64,000 bases of DNA from JANSYL01 sp963921255. GTDB taxonomy: Bacteria; Pseudomonadota; Alphaproteobacteria; Rhodobacterales; Rhodobacteraceae. Positions 1-7,667 of this stretch are shown here, piece by piece. The translations under genes were made by a program, and so were the position numbers. Numbering within the stretch: position 1 is the first letter of the stretch; each line of letters opens with the position of its first letter. Where the stretch lies: NCBI GenBank assembly GCA_963921255.3, contig CAWUEW020000003.1, positions 1 through 64,000 on the forward strand, given 5' to 3'. The notes beneath the pieces were generated by a model. The model ran no database searches. It was not told where the DNA came from and saw nothing but the letters and a program-made list of their open reading frames with translations.

Positions 1-70
1 CCGCGTCGGCTTCCGCATGGAAGACGGTCAGAAGGTCCGGTTCGCCAAGACCACGGGGGACGTGATCTAA
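1..70 (+). CDS. rplX: 50S ribosomal protein L24, C-terminal end (partial)
   Basis: Only the last 22 codons and the TAA stop are in the window; the gene begins upstream. The reading frame starts at base 2 and gives a basic tail with the segment FRMEDGQKVRFAKTTG, typical of the end of L24. L24 is an early 23S rRNA assembly protein at the polypeptide exit side. The stop overlaps the ATG of rplE (TAATG), the usual coupling of rplX and rplE in the spc operon, which fixes the assignment despite the short fragment. Confidence 0.88.
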   Translation, partial: RVGFRMEDGQKVRFAKTTGDVI

Positions 71-630
71 TGTTGGACAACGCCACCTACACCCCGCGTA
101 TGAAGACCGTTTATCGCGAGACCATCCGTCCCGCGATGAAAGAGGAATTCGGCTACAAAAACGAAATGATGATCCCGAAGCTCGAGAAAATCGTGCTGAA
201 CATCGGGGCCGGTGCTGAATCGGTGAAGGACAGCAAGAAGGCGAAATCGGCACAGGAAGACCTGACCGCCATCGCCGGTCAGCTGGCCGTCATCACCAAA
301 GCCAAGAAATCCATCGCAGGTTTCCGCGTTCGTGAAGGCATGCCGCTGGGCACCAAAGTCACGCTGCGCGGTGATCGGATGTACGACTTCTTGGACCGCC
401 TGGTGACCATCGCGCTGCCGCGCGTGCGTGACTTCCGCGGTCTCAAGCCGTCCTTCGACGGTCGTGGCAACTTTGCCATGGGCCTGAAGGAGCACATCGT
501 CTTCCCCGAAATCAACTTCGACAAAGTCGATGAGGTTTGGGGCATGGACATCATCATGGTCACAACGGCCGAAACCGACGCTGAAGCGAAATCGCTTCTC
601 AAAGGTTTCAACCTGCCGTTCAACGCGTGA
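70..630 (+). CDS. rplE: 50S ribosomal protein L5
   Basis: L5 binds 5S rRNA in the central protuberance and contacts the P-site tRNA. The 186-residue product is full length for bacterial L5 and carries the conserved segments MIPKLEKIVLNIGAG near residue 40 and DFRGLKPSFDGRGNF near residue 125. The ATG overlaps the last base of the rplX stop, giving translational coupling, and rpsN follows 18 bases downstream, as in the standard spc order L24-L5-S14-S8-L6-L18-S5-L30. Confidence 0.98.
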   Translation: MLDNATYTPRMKTVYRETIRPAMKEEFGYKNEMMIPKLEKIVLNIGAGAESVKDSKKAKSAQEDLTAIAGQLAVITKAKKSIAGFRVREGMPLGTKVTLRGDRMYDFLDRLVTIALPRVRDFRGLKPSFDGRGNFAMGLKEHIVFPEINFDKVDEVWGMDIIMVTTAETDAEAKSLLKGFNLPFNA

Positions 631-648
631 CGCGAGAGGAATAGACAC

Positions 649-954
649 ATGGCAAAAGTTTCCATGGTTCAACGCGAACTCAAGCGTCAGCGTCTGGTGG
701 AGAAATACGCCGCCAAGCGCGCCGCGCTGAAAGAGATCGCCAACGACGAGAGCAAGCCGATGGAAGAGCGCTTCAAGGCGCGCCTGAAGCTGGCGAAACT
801 GCCGCGCAACAGCTCGGCAACCCGTCTTCACAACCGCTGCGAGCTGACCGGCCGTCCGAAGGCCTACTACCGCAAGCTGAAAATGTCGCGGATCAAGCTG
901 CGCGATCTGGCCTCTAAGGGTCAGATCCCCGGCATGGTCAAGTCGAGCTGGTAA
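649..954 (+). CDS. rpsN: 30S ribosomal protein S14 (zinc-independent long form)
   Basis: S14 sits in the 30S head and is needed for late assembly. At 101 residues this is the long form. It has one cysteine (NRCELTGRP near residue 60) and no CxxC pairs, so it is the zinc-free type. The C-terminus with SRIKLRDLASKG and PGMVKSSW is diagnostic. The start follows an AGAGGAA ribosome binding site about 8 bases upstream. It lies between rplE and rpsH on the same strand. Confidence 0.98.
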   Translation: MAKVSMVQRELKRQRLVEKYAAKRAALKEIANDESKPMEERFKARLKLAKLPRNSSATRLHNRCELTGRPKAYYRKLKMSRIKLRDLASKGQIPGMVKSSW

Positions 955-966
955 GGAGAGTAGACG

Positions 967-1359
967 ATGAACGATCCTATCGGTGATATGCTGACCCGCA
1001 TCCGCAACAGCCAGATGCGCGGGAAGTCCACGGTCGAGACCCCGGCCTCCAAGGCACGTGCGCGTGTTCTGGATGTGCTGGCGGACGAAGGCTACATCCG
1101 CGGCTACGAAGCCACGACCGGCAAAGACGGTCACCCGGTTTTCGAAATCAGCCTGAAATACTTCGAAGGCACCCCGGTCATCCGGGAGCTGAAGCGCGTG
1201 TCGAAACCCGGCCGCCGCGTCTACATGAGCGTGGGCGACATCCCGCAGGTCCGTCAGGGTCTGGGTGTTGCGATTGTCTCCACCTCGAAGGGCGTGATGT
1301 CTGATGCCAACGCACGGAGCCACAATGTTGGTGGCGAAGTGCTGTGCACCATCTTCTAA
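967..1359 (+). CDS. rpsH: 30S ribosomal protein S8
   Basis: S8 binds helix 21 of 16S rRNA and in E. coli represses the spc operon by binding its own mRNA near rplE. The 130-residue product starts NDPIGDMLTRIRN and ends with the S8 signature STSKGVMSDANARSHNVGGE and LCTIF. AAGGAGAG is the ribosome binding site. I could not identify an S8-like RNA target by eye in this window. Confidence 0.98.
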   Translation: MNDPIGDMLTRIRNSQMRGKSTVETPASKARARVLDVLADEGYIRGYEATTGKDGHPVFEISLKYFEGTPVIRELKRVSKPGRRVYMSVGDIPQVRQGLGVAIVSTSKGVMSDANARSHNVGGEVLCTIF

Positions 1360-1373
1360 GGAGGGCATGACTG

Positions 1374-1907
1374 ATGTCTCGTATTGGCAAAAAGCCGGTC
1401 GACCTGCCCTCGGGCGTTGAGGCGAAAATCTCGGGTCAGACCGTCGAAATCAAAGGTCCGAAGGGCACCCGCTCCTTCACCGCAACCGACGACGTGTCGC
1501 TGGAAGTGGCGGACAACGCCGTAACCGTGACGCCGCGTGGCAAATCCAAGCGCGCGCGTCAGCAGTGGGGCATGTCCCGCACCATGGTGCAGAACTGCGT
1601 CACCGGCGTGACCGACGGTTTCAAGAAAGAGCTTGAGATCCAGGGCGTGGGTTACCGGGCACAGATGCAGGGCAACACCCTGAAGCTGTCGCTTGGCTAC
1701 AGCCACGATGTGGATTTCGAAGTGCCGCAAGGCGTGACCGTGACCGTTCCGAAGAACACCGAAGTGGTGGTCGAAGGGTCGGATCAGCAACTGGTCGGCC
1801 AAGTTGCGGCAAACATTCGCGAGTGGCGTGCGCCCGAGCCCTACAAGGGCAAAGGCATCCGCTACAAGGGTGAGTACATCTTCCGCAAGGAAGGCAAGAA
1901 GAAGTAA
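1374..1907 (+). CDS. rplF: 50S ribosomal protein L6
   Basis: L6 binds 23S rRNA near the GTPase-associated centre. The 177-residue length is normal. Both homologous halves are visible, and the C-terminal signature EPYKGKGIRYKGE around residue 155 is diagnostic. A strong AAGGAGGG site lies upstream and overlaps the end of rpsH, so the two are probably coupled. rplR starts 11 bases after its stop. Confidence 0.98.
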   Translation: MSRIGKKPVDLPSGVEAKISGQTVEIKGPKGTRSFTATDDVSLEVADNAVTVTPRGKSKRARQQWGMSRTMVQNCVTGVTDGFKKELEIQGVGYRAQMQGNTLKLSLGYSHDVDFEVPQGVTVTVPKNTEVVVEGSDQQLVGQVAANIREWRAPEPYKGKGIRYKGEYIFRKEGKKK

Positions 1908-1918
1908 GGGCTGGCACA

Positions 1919-2278
1919 ATGGCACTGAGCAAACGAGAGCTGTTCCAGAAGCGCCGCCTGCGCAACCGGAACAAAATGAAGAAGATGGCTGGCGGGCGTC
2001 CGCGCTTGTCGGTTCATCGGTCCAACAAGAACATCAGCGTTCAGCTGATCGACGACGTGAACGGCGTGACGCTGGCTTCGGCCTCGTCGCTGGAAGCGTC
2101 GCTTGGCGTGGTCGGCAAGAACAACGTCGAGGCCTCCGCGAAAGTGGGCGCCGCGATTGCCGAGCGGGCCAAGAAGGCGGGCGTGGAAGAATGCTACTTC
2201 GACCGCGGCGGTTTCTTGTTCCATGGTCGTGTGAAGGCTTTGGCCGACGCCGCCCGGGAAGGTGGACTGAAGTTCTAA
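1919..2278 (+). CDS. rplR: 50S ribosomal protein L18
   Basis: L18 binds 5S rRNA with L5 and L25. The 119-residue product has the basic start (RELFQKRRLRNRNKMKK), the GGRPRLSVHRSNKNI segment and the end GFLFHGRVKALADAAREGGL characteristic of L18. It is unusual only in being followed by a 115-base gap full of hairpins before rpsE, in an operon where the other gaps are about 20 bases or less. Confidence 0.98.
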   Translation: MALSKRELFQKRRLRNRNKMKKMAGGRPRLSVHRSNKNISVQLIDDVNGVTLASASSLEASLGVVGKNNVEASAKVGAAIAERAKKAGVEECYFDRGGFLFHGRVKALADAAREGGLKF

Positions 2279-2288
2279 GACGATTGTA

Positions 2289-2338
2289 GGGCGCCTTACG
2301 GGGCGCCCTCGATGATCGAGGGTGGGCGTGGCCCGCCA
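2289..2338 (+). promoter_or_regulatory. Cluster of hairpins in the rplR-rpsE gap
   Basis: The 115-base gap holds a stem GGGCGCC/GGCGCCC (2289-2295 with 2302-2308), an overlapping stem CCTCGA/TCGAGG (2307-2312 with 2316-2321) and a small GGGC/GCCC hairpin after it. The first two share bases and cannot form together. There is no T tract, so this is not a standard terminator. Processing, attenuation or mRNA protection are possible; the role is inferred only from position. Confidence 0.45.
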
Positions 2339-2393
2339 CTGCGATTGAGTGTGATCGGCGCCCTGCGCGCCACCGACATGAAGGATGCCACCC

Positions 2394-2972
2394 ATGGCAG
2401 AACGTGAACAGCGCCGCGGCCGTCGCCGCGAAGAGCGCGAAGAAACCCCGGAATTTGCCGACCGCCTGGTCGCGATCAACCGGGTCTCCAAAACCGTCAA
2501 AGGTGGTAAGCGCTTCGGTTTTGCCGCTCTGGTGGTTGTGGGCGATCAGCGGGGCCGCGTCGGCTTCGGCAAGGGCAAGGCCAAAGAGGTGCCCGAGGCG
2601 ATCCGCAAGGCAACCGAGCAGGCCAAGCGGCAGCTGATCCGCGTGCCGCTGAAAGAGGGCCGCACCCTGCACCACGACATCGAAGGTCGTCATGGCGCCG
2701 GTAAGGTCATCATGCGCACCGCGCCGGAAGGCACGGGGATCATCGCCGGTGGTCCGATGCGCGCCGTGTTCGAGATGTTGGGCATCAAGGACGTTGTGTC
2801 GAAGTCGAACGGCTCGCAGAACCCGTACAACATGATCCGCGCCACGCTGGACGGTCTGAAGAAGCAGGCCAGCCCGCGTCACGTCGCAGCCCGCCGCGGC
2901 AAGAAGGTCGCCGACATTCTGCCCAAGCGTGACGAAGCGCCCGCGGCTGAAGCCGCAACCGAGGAGGCCTGA
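2394..2972 (+). CDS. rpsE: 30S ribosomal protein S5
   Basis: S5 lies at the mRNA entry side of the 30S subunit and affects decoding fidelity. The 192-residue product has the double-stranded-RNA-binding-like N domain (VNRV-type segment near 25, KGGKRFGFAALVVVGD near 40) and the GKGKAKEVPEAIRKA motif. The start MAERE at 2394 is chosen over an in-frame ATG at 2385 because AAGG at 2381-2384 is correctly spaced only for 2394. The C-terminus is Ala/Glu-rich. Confidence 0.97.
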   Translation: MAEREQRRGRRREEREETPEFADRLVAINRVSKTVKGGKRFGFAALVVVGDQRGRVGFGKGKAKEVPEAIRKATEQAKRQLIRVPLKEGRTLHHDIEGRHGAGKVIMRTAPEGTGIIAGGPMRAVFEMLGIKDVVSKSNGSQNPYNMIRATLDGLKKQASPRHVAARRGKKVADILPKRDEAPAAEAATEEA

Positions 2973-2977
2973 GAGAC

Positions 2978-3166
2978 ATGGCGAAAACCATCGTTGTCAA
3001 GCAGATCGGCAGCCCGATCCGCCGCCCGCAGGACCAGCGTGCCACGCTGATCGGCCTGGGCCTGAACAAAATGCACAAGACCCGCGAACTGGAGGACACC
3101 CCCTCGGTCCGCGGCATGATCCGCAAGATCCCGCATCTGGTCGAGATCGTGGAAGAGCGCGACTAA
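2978..3166 (+). CDS. rpmD: 50S ribosomal protein L30
   Basis: This 62-residue protein has the whole bacterial L30 fold, from KTIVVKQIGSPIRRP through GLNKMHKTRELEDTPSVRGMI to the end. L30 is a peripheral 23S rRNA-binding protein. It starts 5 bases after the rpsE stop, using a GAGGCCTGAGAG ribosome binding region inside the rpsE end. A Rho-independent terminator follows it at once, unlike the canonical order in which rplO comes next without a break. Confidence 0.97.
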   Translation: MAKTIVVKQIGSPIRRPQDQRATLIGLGLNKMHKTRELEDTPSVRGMIRKIPHLVEIVEERD

Positions 3167-3193
3167 ACCCGCCCTTTGTTGCACGACATGCAG

Positions 3194-3226
3194 AAGCCCC
3201 GGTCGTTCGTCGGCCGGGGCTTTTTC
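3194..3226 (+). terminator. Rho-independent terminator after rpmD
   Basis: A perfect 9-bp stem AAGCCCCGG/CCGGGGCTT (3194-3202 with 3214-3222) with an 11-base loop is followed by TTTTTCTTT. It lies 27 bases after rpmD, in the middle of the ribosomal gene cluster. Confidence 0.85.
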
Positions 3227-3261
3227 TTTGCGCGCGCGGGGCGATGGCCTAGCGTGGGGCC

Positions 3262-3900
3262 ATGCGTGACCTGATCTACTACTACTCCGCCCATTCGGCC
3301 TTTGCTTATCTCGGCTCACAGCGCCTGATGGAGATCGTGAAGGCCCATGATCTGACCTTGGTGCACCGCCCAATCCCGTTGTCGCCGGTGGTCGAGCGGC
3401 AAGGCAGCCTCCCGTTTCGGGCCCGGACGCAGGCCCATGTCGACTATTTCTTCGGCCGCGAGATCGAACGGTGGGCCGAATGGCGCGATGTGCCGGTCAT
3501 ATCGCATCGGCCGACCCATCACGACGCTGACTATGGCCTTGCATCCGGGATGATCCTGGCGCTTGGCGATCGGGGCGCGGCGGTGGACGCCATGGCGCAT
3601 GCGCTGCTGGAAGGGCATTGGCGCGACGACCTTGACCTGTCCGACCGGGCCGCGCTGGCGCAGGTGGCGGAACGCATGGGCCATGATCCCGATGATCTTT
3701 TGGCACGTGCCGCCGATATGGGCGGTGCCTATGCCCGCAATGCCGAAGAAGCCATCGCCGCCCATGTGATGGGATCGCCCACCTATGTTCTGGAGGGCGA
3801 GATGTTTTACGGCCAGGACCGGCTCGAGTTGCTGGACCGCGCTGCGGCACGGCCCTTTGCCCCCTCGGCCTGGGTTAATCCACCTGTCGATCATGGCTAG
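3262..3900 (+). CDS. 2-hydroxychromene-2-carboxylate isomerase-like DsbA-fold protein
   Basis: The 212-residue product looks like the DsbA/GST-kappa family that includes 2-hydroxychromene-2-carboxylate isomerase. It starts DLIYYYSAHSAFAYLGSQRL, where Ser takes the place of the CxxC cysteines, and has the late cis-Pro region VMGSPTYVLEGEMFYGQDRL. Such enzymes use glutathione as cofactor; the substrate here is unknown. The gene is wedged between rpmD, with its terminator, and rplO, with its own promoter, so it is not a ribosomal gene. Family assignment is firm; the exact activity is a guess. Confidence 0.8.
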   Translation: MRDLIYYYSAHSAFAYLGSQRLMEIVKAHDLTLVHRPIPLSPVVERQGSLPFRARTQAHVDYFFGREIERWAEWRDVPVISHRPTHHDADYGLASGMILALGDRGAAVDAMAHALLEGHWRDDLDLSDRAALAQVAERMGHDPDDLLARAADMGGAYARNAEEAIAAHVMGSPTYVLEGEMFYGQDRLELLDRAAARPFAPSAWVNPPVDHG

Positions 3901-3909
3901 ACGCCCCTA

Positions 3910-3938
3910 TTGATCCCCGGCGCACACCCGTCTATACG
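3910..3938 (+). promoter_or_regulatory. Probable sigma-70 promoter for rplO-secY-adk
   Basis: TTGATC (3910-3915), a 17-base spacer and TATACG (3933-3938) match the housekeeping consensus closely. Transcription would start near 3945, about 90 bases before rplO. The same TTGAnn-N17-TATrCG form recurs before rpsM and rplS. Confidence 0.65.
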
Positions 3939-4033
3939 CCCCCGGTGGTCCATCTGGGCCCGATTCCAACAATCAAGAAACGCCGTGTTCGTCCCATTCG
4001 CTTCGGGGGCGGTTCCGGCAAAGGAGAAGCGAT

Positions 4034-4507
4034 ATGAAATTGCATGAATTGCGCGACAATCCTGGCGCAACCAAGAAAGCCAAGCGCGTTGGCCGCGGCC
4101 CGGGTTCGGGCAAAGGTAAAACCGCTGGCCGTGGTATCAAAGGTCAGAAATCCCGTTCGGGTGTGGCGATCAACGGCTACGAGGGTGGCCAGATGCCGCT
4201 CTACCAGCGTTTGCCCAAGCGTGGCTTCAACAAGCCGAACCGCAAGCAATACGCCGTCGTGAACCTGGGCCTGATCCAGAAGTTCGTCGAGGCGGGCAAG
4301 CTGGACGCATCGGCCGAGATCACCGAGGACGCGCTGGTTGCGTCCGGCCTCGTGCGCCGCAAGCTTGATGGCGTGCGTATTCTGGCCAAAGGCGAGATTT
4401 CGACCAAAGTCACGCTGACCGTGACCGGTGCCTCGAAGTCGGCGATCGACGCCGTCGAAAAGGCCGGTGGCAGCCTGACCGTCGCAGCACCGGCTGCGGC
4501 TGAATAA
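4034..4507 (+). CDS. rplO: 50S ribosomal protein L15
   Basis: L15 is a central 23S rRNA-binding assembly protein. The 157-residue product begins KLHELRDNPGATKKAKRVGRGPGSGKGKTAGRG-like, with the Gly/Lys/Arg-rich extension that threads into rRNA, and has the GFEGGQ-equivalent segment EGGQMPLYQRLPKRGF near residue 53. The AAAGGAGAAG ribosome binding site is 6-8 bases before the ATG. It appears to lead its own transcript with secY and adk. Confidence 0.98.
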   Translation: MKLHELRDNPGATKKAKRVGRGPGSGKGKTAGRGIKGQKSRSGVAINGYEGGQMPLYQRLPKRGFNKPNRKQYAVVNLGLIQKFVEAGKLDASAEITEDALVASGLVRRKLDGVRILAKGEISTKVTLTVTGASKSAIDAVEKAGGSLTVAAPAAAE

Positions 4508-4539
4508 CCCGATCACGGGGGTGCGACCCCTGCATGGCT

Positions 4540-4565
4540 TGTGAGCGGCCCAAGGGCCGCTTACA
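4540..4565 (+). promoter_or_regulatory. Strong hairpin between rplO and secY
   Basis: A 12-bp stem (TGTGAGCGGCCC paired with GGGCCGCTTACA, one G-T pair) with an AA loop lies in the 131-base gap before secY. A smaller GGGG/CCCC hairpin precedes it at about 4517-4530. No T run follows, so partial attenuation or RNA processing that lowers secY-adk relative to rplO is more likely than full termination. Confidence 0.45.
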
Positions 4566-4638
4566 TACCGTTTCAGAATTGCGTGGCGGTGGGTCCTTGG
4601 GAGGGGTTTCGCCCCATTAGCCCATCAAGAGAGGCGGC

Positions 4639-6015
4639 ATGGCATCAGCAGCGGAGCAAATGGCCGCGAACATGAGCTGGAGAGCGTTCGGCAAAGCGAC
4701 CGAACTGCGCCAGCGTATCCTGTTCACGCTTGGCCTTCTGATCATTTATCGTGTCGGGACCTATATCCCGGTGCCCGGGATTGACGGTGTCGAACTTCGG
4801 GCGTTTTTCGATCAGGCCGCAGCGGGCCTCGGCGGCGTTCTGAACATGTTCACCGGCGGCGCGCTGAGCCGCATGGGTGTCTTTGCCCTCGGCATCATGC
4901 CCTACATCTCCGCCTCGATTATCGTGCAGCTCATGGCGGCCATGGTGCCGAAGCTGGAGCAGCTGAAGAAAGAAGGCGAACAGGGCCGCAAGAAGCTGAA
5001 CCAATACACGCGCTATGGCACGGTGGTTCTGGCGACGGCCCAGGCCTATGGCCTGGCGGTTTCCATGGAGTCCGGGGGTCTTGTGACCGATCCCGGTTGG
5101 TTCTTCCGTGCGTCCTGCGTCATCACGCTGGTTGGTGGCACGATGTTCCTGATGTGGTTGGGTGAGCAGATCACGCAGCGCGGCATCGGCAACGGTATTT
5201 CGCTGATCATCTTCGTCGGCATCATCGCCGAGATCCCCGCGGCGCTGGCCCAGTTCTTTGAAAGCGGCCGCTCGGGCGCGTTGACCACCACCGCCACCCT
5301 TGGTGTGATCGCCATGCTGATCGGCACGCTGTTCTTCGTGGTCTTTATGGAGCGCAGCCTGCGCAAGATCCACATTCAGTACCCGCGTCGTCAGGTCGGG
5401 ATGAAGGTCTATGATGGCGGGTCCAGTCACCTGCCGGTCAAGGTGAACCCGGCGGGCGTGATCCCGGCGATCTTCGCATCGTCCCTGTTGCTGTTGCCGA
5501 CGACCCTGACGACCTTTGGAGGGGGACAGGCCAGCGGACCGATCATGGGCTGGATTCTGGCGAACTTTGGCCCCGGCCAGCCGCTTTACCTGCTGTTCTT
5601 TGCGTCGATGATCATCTTCTTCACGTATTTCTATACGCTGAACGTGTCCTTCAAGACCGACGATGTCGCCGACAACCTGAAGAACCAGAACGGCTTCATC
5701 CCCGGCGTCCGCCCGGGCAAGAAGACCTCGGAATACCTGGAATACGTGGTGACGCGGGTTCTGGTTCTGGGCTCGGGGTATCTGGCGCTTGTCTGTCTGA
5801 TGCCCGAGATCGTTCGGACGAACCTGTCGATCACGGCCTATTTCGGCGGCACGTCGATCCTGATCATCGTGTCGGTGGGTATGGACACCGTGCAACAAAT
5901 CCAGTCTCATCTCCTGGCGCACCAGTACGAAGGCCTGATCGAGAAATCGCAGCTTCGTGGGCGCAAAGGTGGAGGAGCGGCGCGCAAGCCGCGTAAGGGA
6001 CCAGCACGTCGATGA
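4639..6015 (+). CDS. secY: Preprotein translocase subunit SecY
   Basis: SecY is the channel of the SecYEG translocon in the inner membrane. The 458-residue product has the expected ten hydrophobic segments, the plug-region sequence GGVLNMFTGGALSRMGVFALGIMPYISASII, and the cytoplasmic loop DNLKNQNGFIPGVRPGKKTSEYLE. The basic C-terminal tail (GRKGGGAARKPRKG) is typical. AGAGAGGCGG is the ribosome binding site. Its stop overlaps the adk start (ATGA), so the two are coupled. Confidence 0.98.
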   Translation: MASAAEQMAANMSWRAFGKATELRQRILFTLGLLIIYRVGTYIPVPGIDGVELRAFFDQAAAGLGGVLNMFTGGALSRMGVFALGIMPYISASIIVQLMAAMVPKLEQLKKEGEQGRKKLNQYTRYGTVVLATAQAYGLAVSMESGGLVTDPGWFFRASCVITLVGGTMFLMWLGEQITQRGIGNGISLIIFVGIIAEIPAALAQFFESGRSGALTTTATLGVIAMLIGTLFFVVFMERSLRKIHIQYPRRQVGMKVYDGGSSHLPVKVNPAGVIPAIFASSLLLLPTTLTTFGGGQASGPIMGWILANFGPGQPLYLLFFASMIIFFTYFYTLNVSFKTDDVADNLKNQNGFIPGVRPGKKTSEYLEYVVTRVLVLGSGYLALVCLMPEIVRTNLSITAYFGGTSILIIVSVGMDTVQQIQSHLLAHQYEGLIEKSQLRGRKGGGAARKPRKGPARR

Positions 6016-6650
6016 ACATCATTCTCTTGGGCCCGCCCGGGGCCGGCAAAGGCACGCAGGCCCGCATCCTGACCGAGGAGCGCGGCATGGTGCAACTGAG
6101 CACCGGCGACATGCTGCGCGAGGCCAAGGACAGCGGGACCGAGATGGGCAAGCGCGTGGCCGATGTCATGGCGCGTGGCGAACTGGTTACCGATGAGATC
6201 GTGATCGGTTTGATCCGCGAAAAGCTCGAGGGCGGCGGCACCGGGTTCATCTTCGACGGCTTCCCCCGCACCCTGCCGCAGGCAGATGCGCTTGGCGAAC
6301 TGCTGATGGAAATGGGCCAATCGCTGGATGCCGTGATCGAGATGCAGGTGGATGACGATGTCCTTGTCAGCCGCATCACGGCGCGCTCGACCTGTGGGTC
6401 CTGTGGCGAGGTGTACAACGACATCACCAAACCCATCCCGGCGGACGGCAAATGTTCGAACTGTGGCGCCAGCGACTTCAAGCGCCGCGCCGACGACAAC
6501 GAAGACAGCCTGAAGACCCGTCTGATGGCCTATTACAAGCAAACCTCGCCCTTGATCGGGTACTACTATGCCAAGGGCCTCCTGCGGGGCGTGAACGGCC
6601 TTGGAGAGATCGACGAGGTTGCGCGCGAAATCGCGGCTGAACTGAGCTGA
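6012..6650 (+). CDS. adk: Adenylate kinase with zinc-finger lid
   Basis: Adenylate kinase converts ATP + AMP to 2 ADP. The 212-residue product has the P-loop GPPGAGKGTQ at 7-16, the AMP-binding STGDMLRE and DGFPRT motifs, and a long LID. The LID carries four cysteines in two CxxC pairs (CGSC near 126 and CSNC near 145), so it should bind zinc. The start overlaps the secY stop by 4 bases. secY-adk linkage is conserved across bacteria. Confidence 0.98.
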   Translation: MNIILLGPPGAGKGTQARILTEERGMVQLSTGDMLREAKDSGTEMGKRVADVMARGELVTDEIVIGLIREKLEGGGTGFIFDGFPRTLPQADALGELLMEMGQSLDAVIEMQVDDDVLVSRITARSTCGSCGEVYNDITKPIPADGKCSNCGASDFKRRADDNEDSLKTRLMAYYKQTSPLIGYYYAKGLLRGVNGLGEIDEVAREIAAELS

Positions 6651-6695
6651 TCGGAACAGGGCTTTGGCCCTCGACCGTTTGCCGACCCCAAACCC

Positions 6696-6724
6696 TTGAC
6701 GCATGGGACAAAAGCGCCTATGCG
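6696..6724 (+). promoter_or_regulatory. Probable sigma-70 promoter for rpsM-rpsK-rpoA-rplQ
   Basis: TTGACG (6696-6701), a 17-base spacer and TATGCG (6719-6724) lie in the 227-base gap after adk. The form matches the rplO and rplS promoters. It implies a leader of about 145 bases before rpsM. Confidence 0.6.
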
Positions 6725-6788
6725 GCGGCTTCCCTCCGGGGATCATGGACGGTGTGGCGATTCTAGGCCCCACCCTTCGACCTGAAAT

Positions 6789-6823
6789 ACAGGGTCCTTT
6801 GGCGTTCGCCTGGGACCCTCTGT
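6789..6823 (+). promoter_or_regulatory. Hairpin in the rpsM leader
   Basis: AGGGTCC (6791-6797) pairs with GGACCCT (6813-6819), enclosing a second stem GGCG-TT-CGCC (6801-6810). It lies about 55 bases before the TTG start of rpsM, in the predicted leader. It could be a ribosomal-protein feedback site or a weak attenuator; T residues after it are sparse. Confidence 0.45.
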
Positions 6824-6877
6824 TGTGAAAAAAGGGCCTGGTATTACGGGCTCGCGACGAAAAAGGACGAGATTACC

Positions 6878-7246
6878 TTGGCACGTATCGCAGGGGTCAA
6901 CATCCCCACCGCCAAGCGCGTACCCATCGCGCTGACCTATGTGACCGGCATCGGCCACACCTCCGCAAAGAACATCTGTGAAGCCGTCGGCATCGACCCG
7001 ACCCGTCGCGTCAACGAACTGAGCGACGCAGAAGTGCTTCAGATCCGCGAGCACATCGACGCGAACTACACCGTCGAAGGCGACCTGCGTCGCGAAACCC
7101 AGATGAACATCAAGCGTCTGATGGACCTGGGCTGCTACCGCGGTCTGCGTCACCGCCGCAACCTGCCGGTTCGCGGTCAGCGCACCCACACCAACGCCCG
7201 TACCCGCAAAGGCCCAACAAAGGCCATTGCCGGTAAGAAGAAATAA
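6878..7246 (+). CDS. rpsM: 30S ribosomal protein S13 (TTG start)
   Basis: S13 forms intersubunit bridges in the 30S head. The 122-residue product has the universal start ARIAGVNIP and the signature LRHRRNLPVRGQRTHTNARTRKG near the C-terminus. The only start that gives this N-terminus is TTG at 6878, with AAGGA at 6863-6867 about 10 bases upstream. A TTG start on a highly expressed gene suggests translation is deliberately limited or regulated. It leads the rpsM-rpsK-rpoA-rplQ group; rpsD is absent, unlike E. coli. Confidence 0.97.
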   Translation: MARIAGVNIPTAKRVPIALTYVTGIGHTSAKNICEAVGIDPTRRVNELSDAEVLQIREHIDANYTVEGDLRRETQMNIKRLMDLGCYRGLRHRRNLPVRGQRTHTNARTRKGPTKAIAGKKK

Positions 7247-7261
7247 GGGAGGCACTGATCC

Positions 7262-7651
7262 ATGGCACGCGATCGTCGTCCCGCGAAGAAGAAGGTTTCC
7301 AAGAACATCGCCGCTGGCGTTGCGCATGTGAACTCTTCGTTCAACAACACCAAAATCCTGATCTCCGACGTGCAGGGCAACGCCATTTCCTGGTCGTCCG
7401 CCGGCACGATGGGGTTCAAGGGCAGCCGCAAATCGACCCCCTATGCCGCGCAGATGGCCGCCGAAGACGCGGGCCGCAAGGCACAGGATCACGGCGTGAA
7501 AACGCTTGAGGTCGAAGTGCAGGGCCCGGGTTCGGGTCGCGAAAGCGCCCTGCGCGCCCTGGCCGCGATCGGGTTCTCGATCACGTCGATCCGTGACGTG
7601 ACCCCGATGGCGCACAATGGTTGCCGTCCGCCCAAACGCCGCCGCGTCTGA
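7262..7651 (+). CDS. rpsK: 30S ribosomal protein S11
   Basis: S11 lies on the 30S platform near the E-site mRNA. The 129-residue product has HVNSSFNNTKILISDVQGN and the C-terminal signature DVTPMAHNGCRPPKRRRV. A GGGAGGC ribosome binding site lies 15 bases after rpsM. A strong hairpin separates it from rpoA. Confidence 0.98.
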   Translation: MARDRRPAKKKVSKNIAAGVAHVNSSFNNTKILISDVQGNAISWSSAGTMGFKGSRKSTPYAAQMAAEDAGRKAQDHGVKTLEVEVQGPGSGRESALRALAAIGFSITSIRDVTPMAHNGCRPPKRRRV

Positions 7652-7667
7652 GCGACAACCGCTATGC

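Noticed and set aside
67..1368. 433-codon open frame on the minus strand across rplE-rpsN-rpsH
   Set aside because: It is the mirror of highly conserved ribosomal genes in high-GC DNA, which removes stop codons from the antisense frame. No homologous motif, ribosome binding site or context supports it.
4645..5922. 425-codon minus-strand frame across secY
   Set aside because: The translation is rich in Arg, His and Asp with no hydrophobic or motif pattern, and secY on the other strand is certain.
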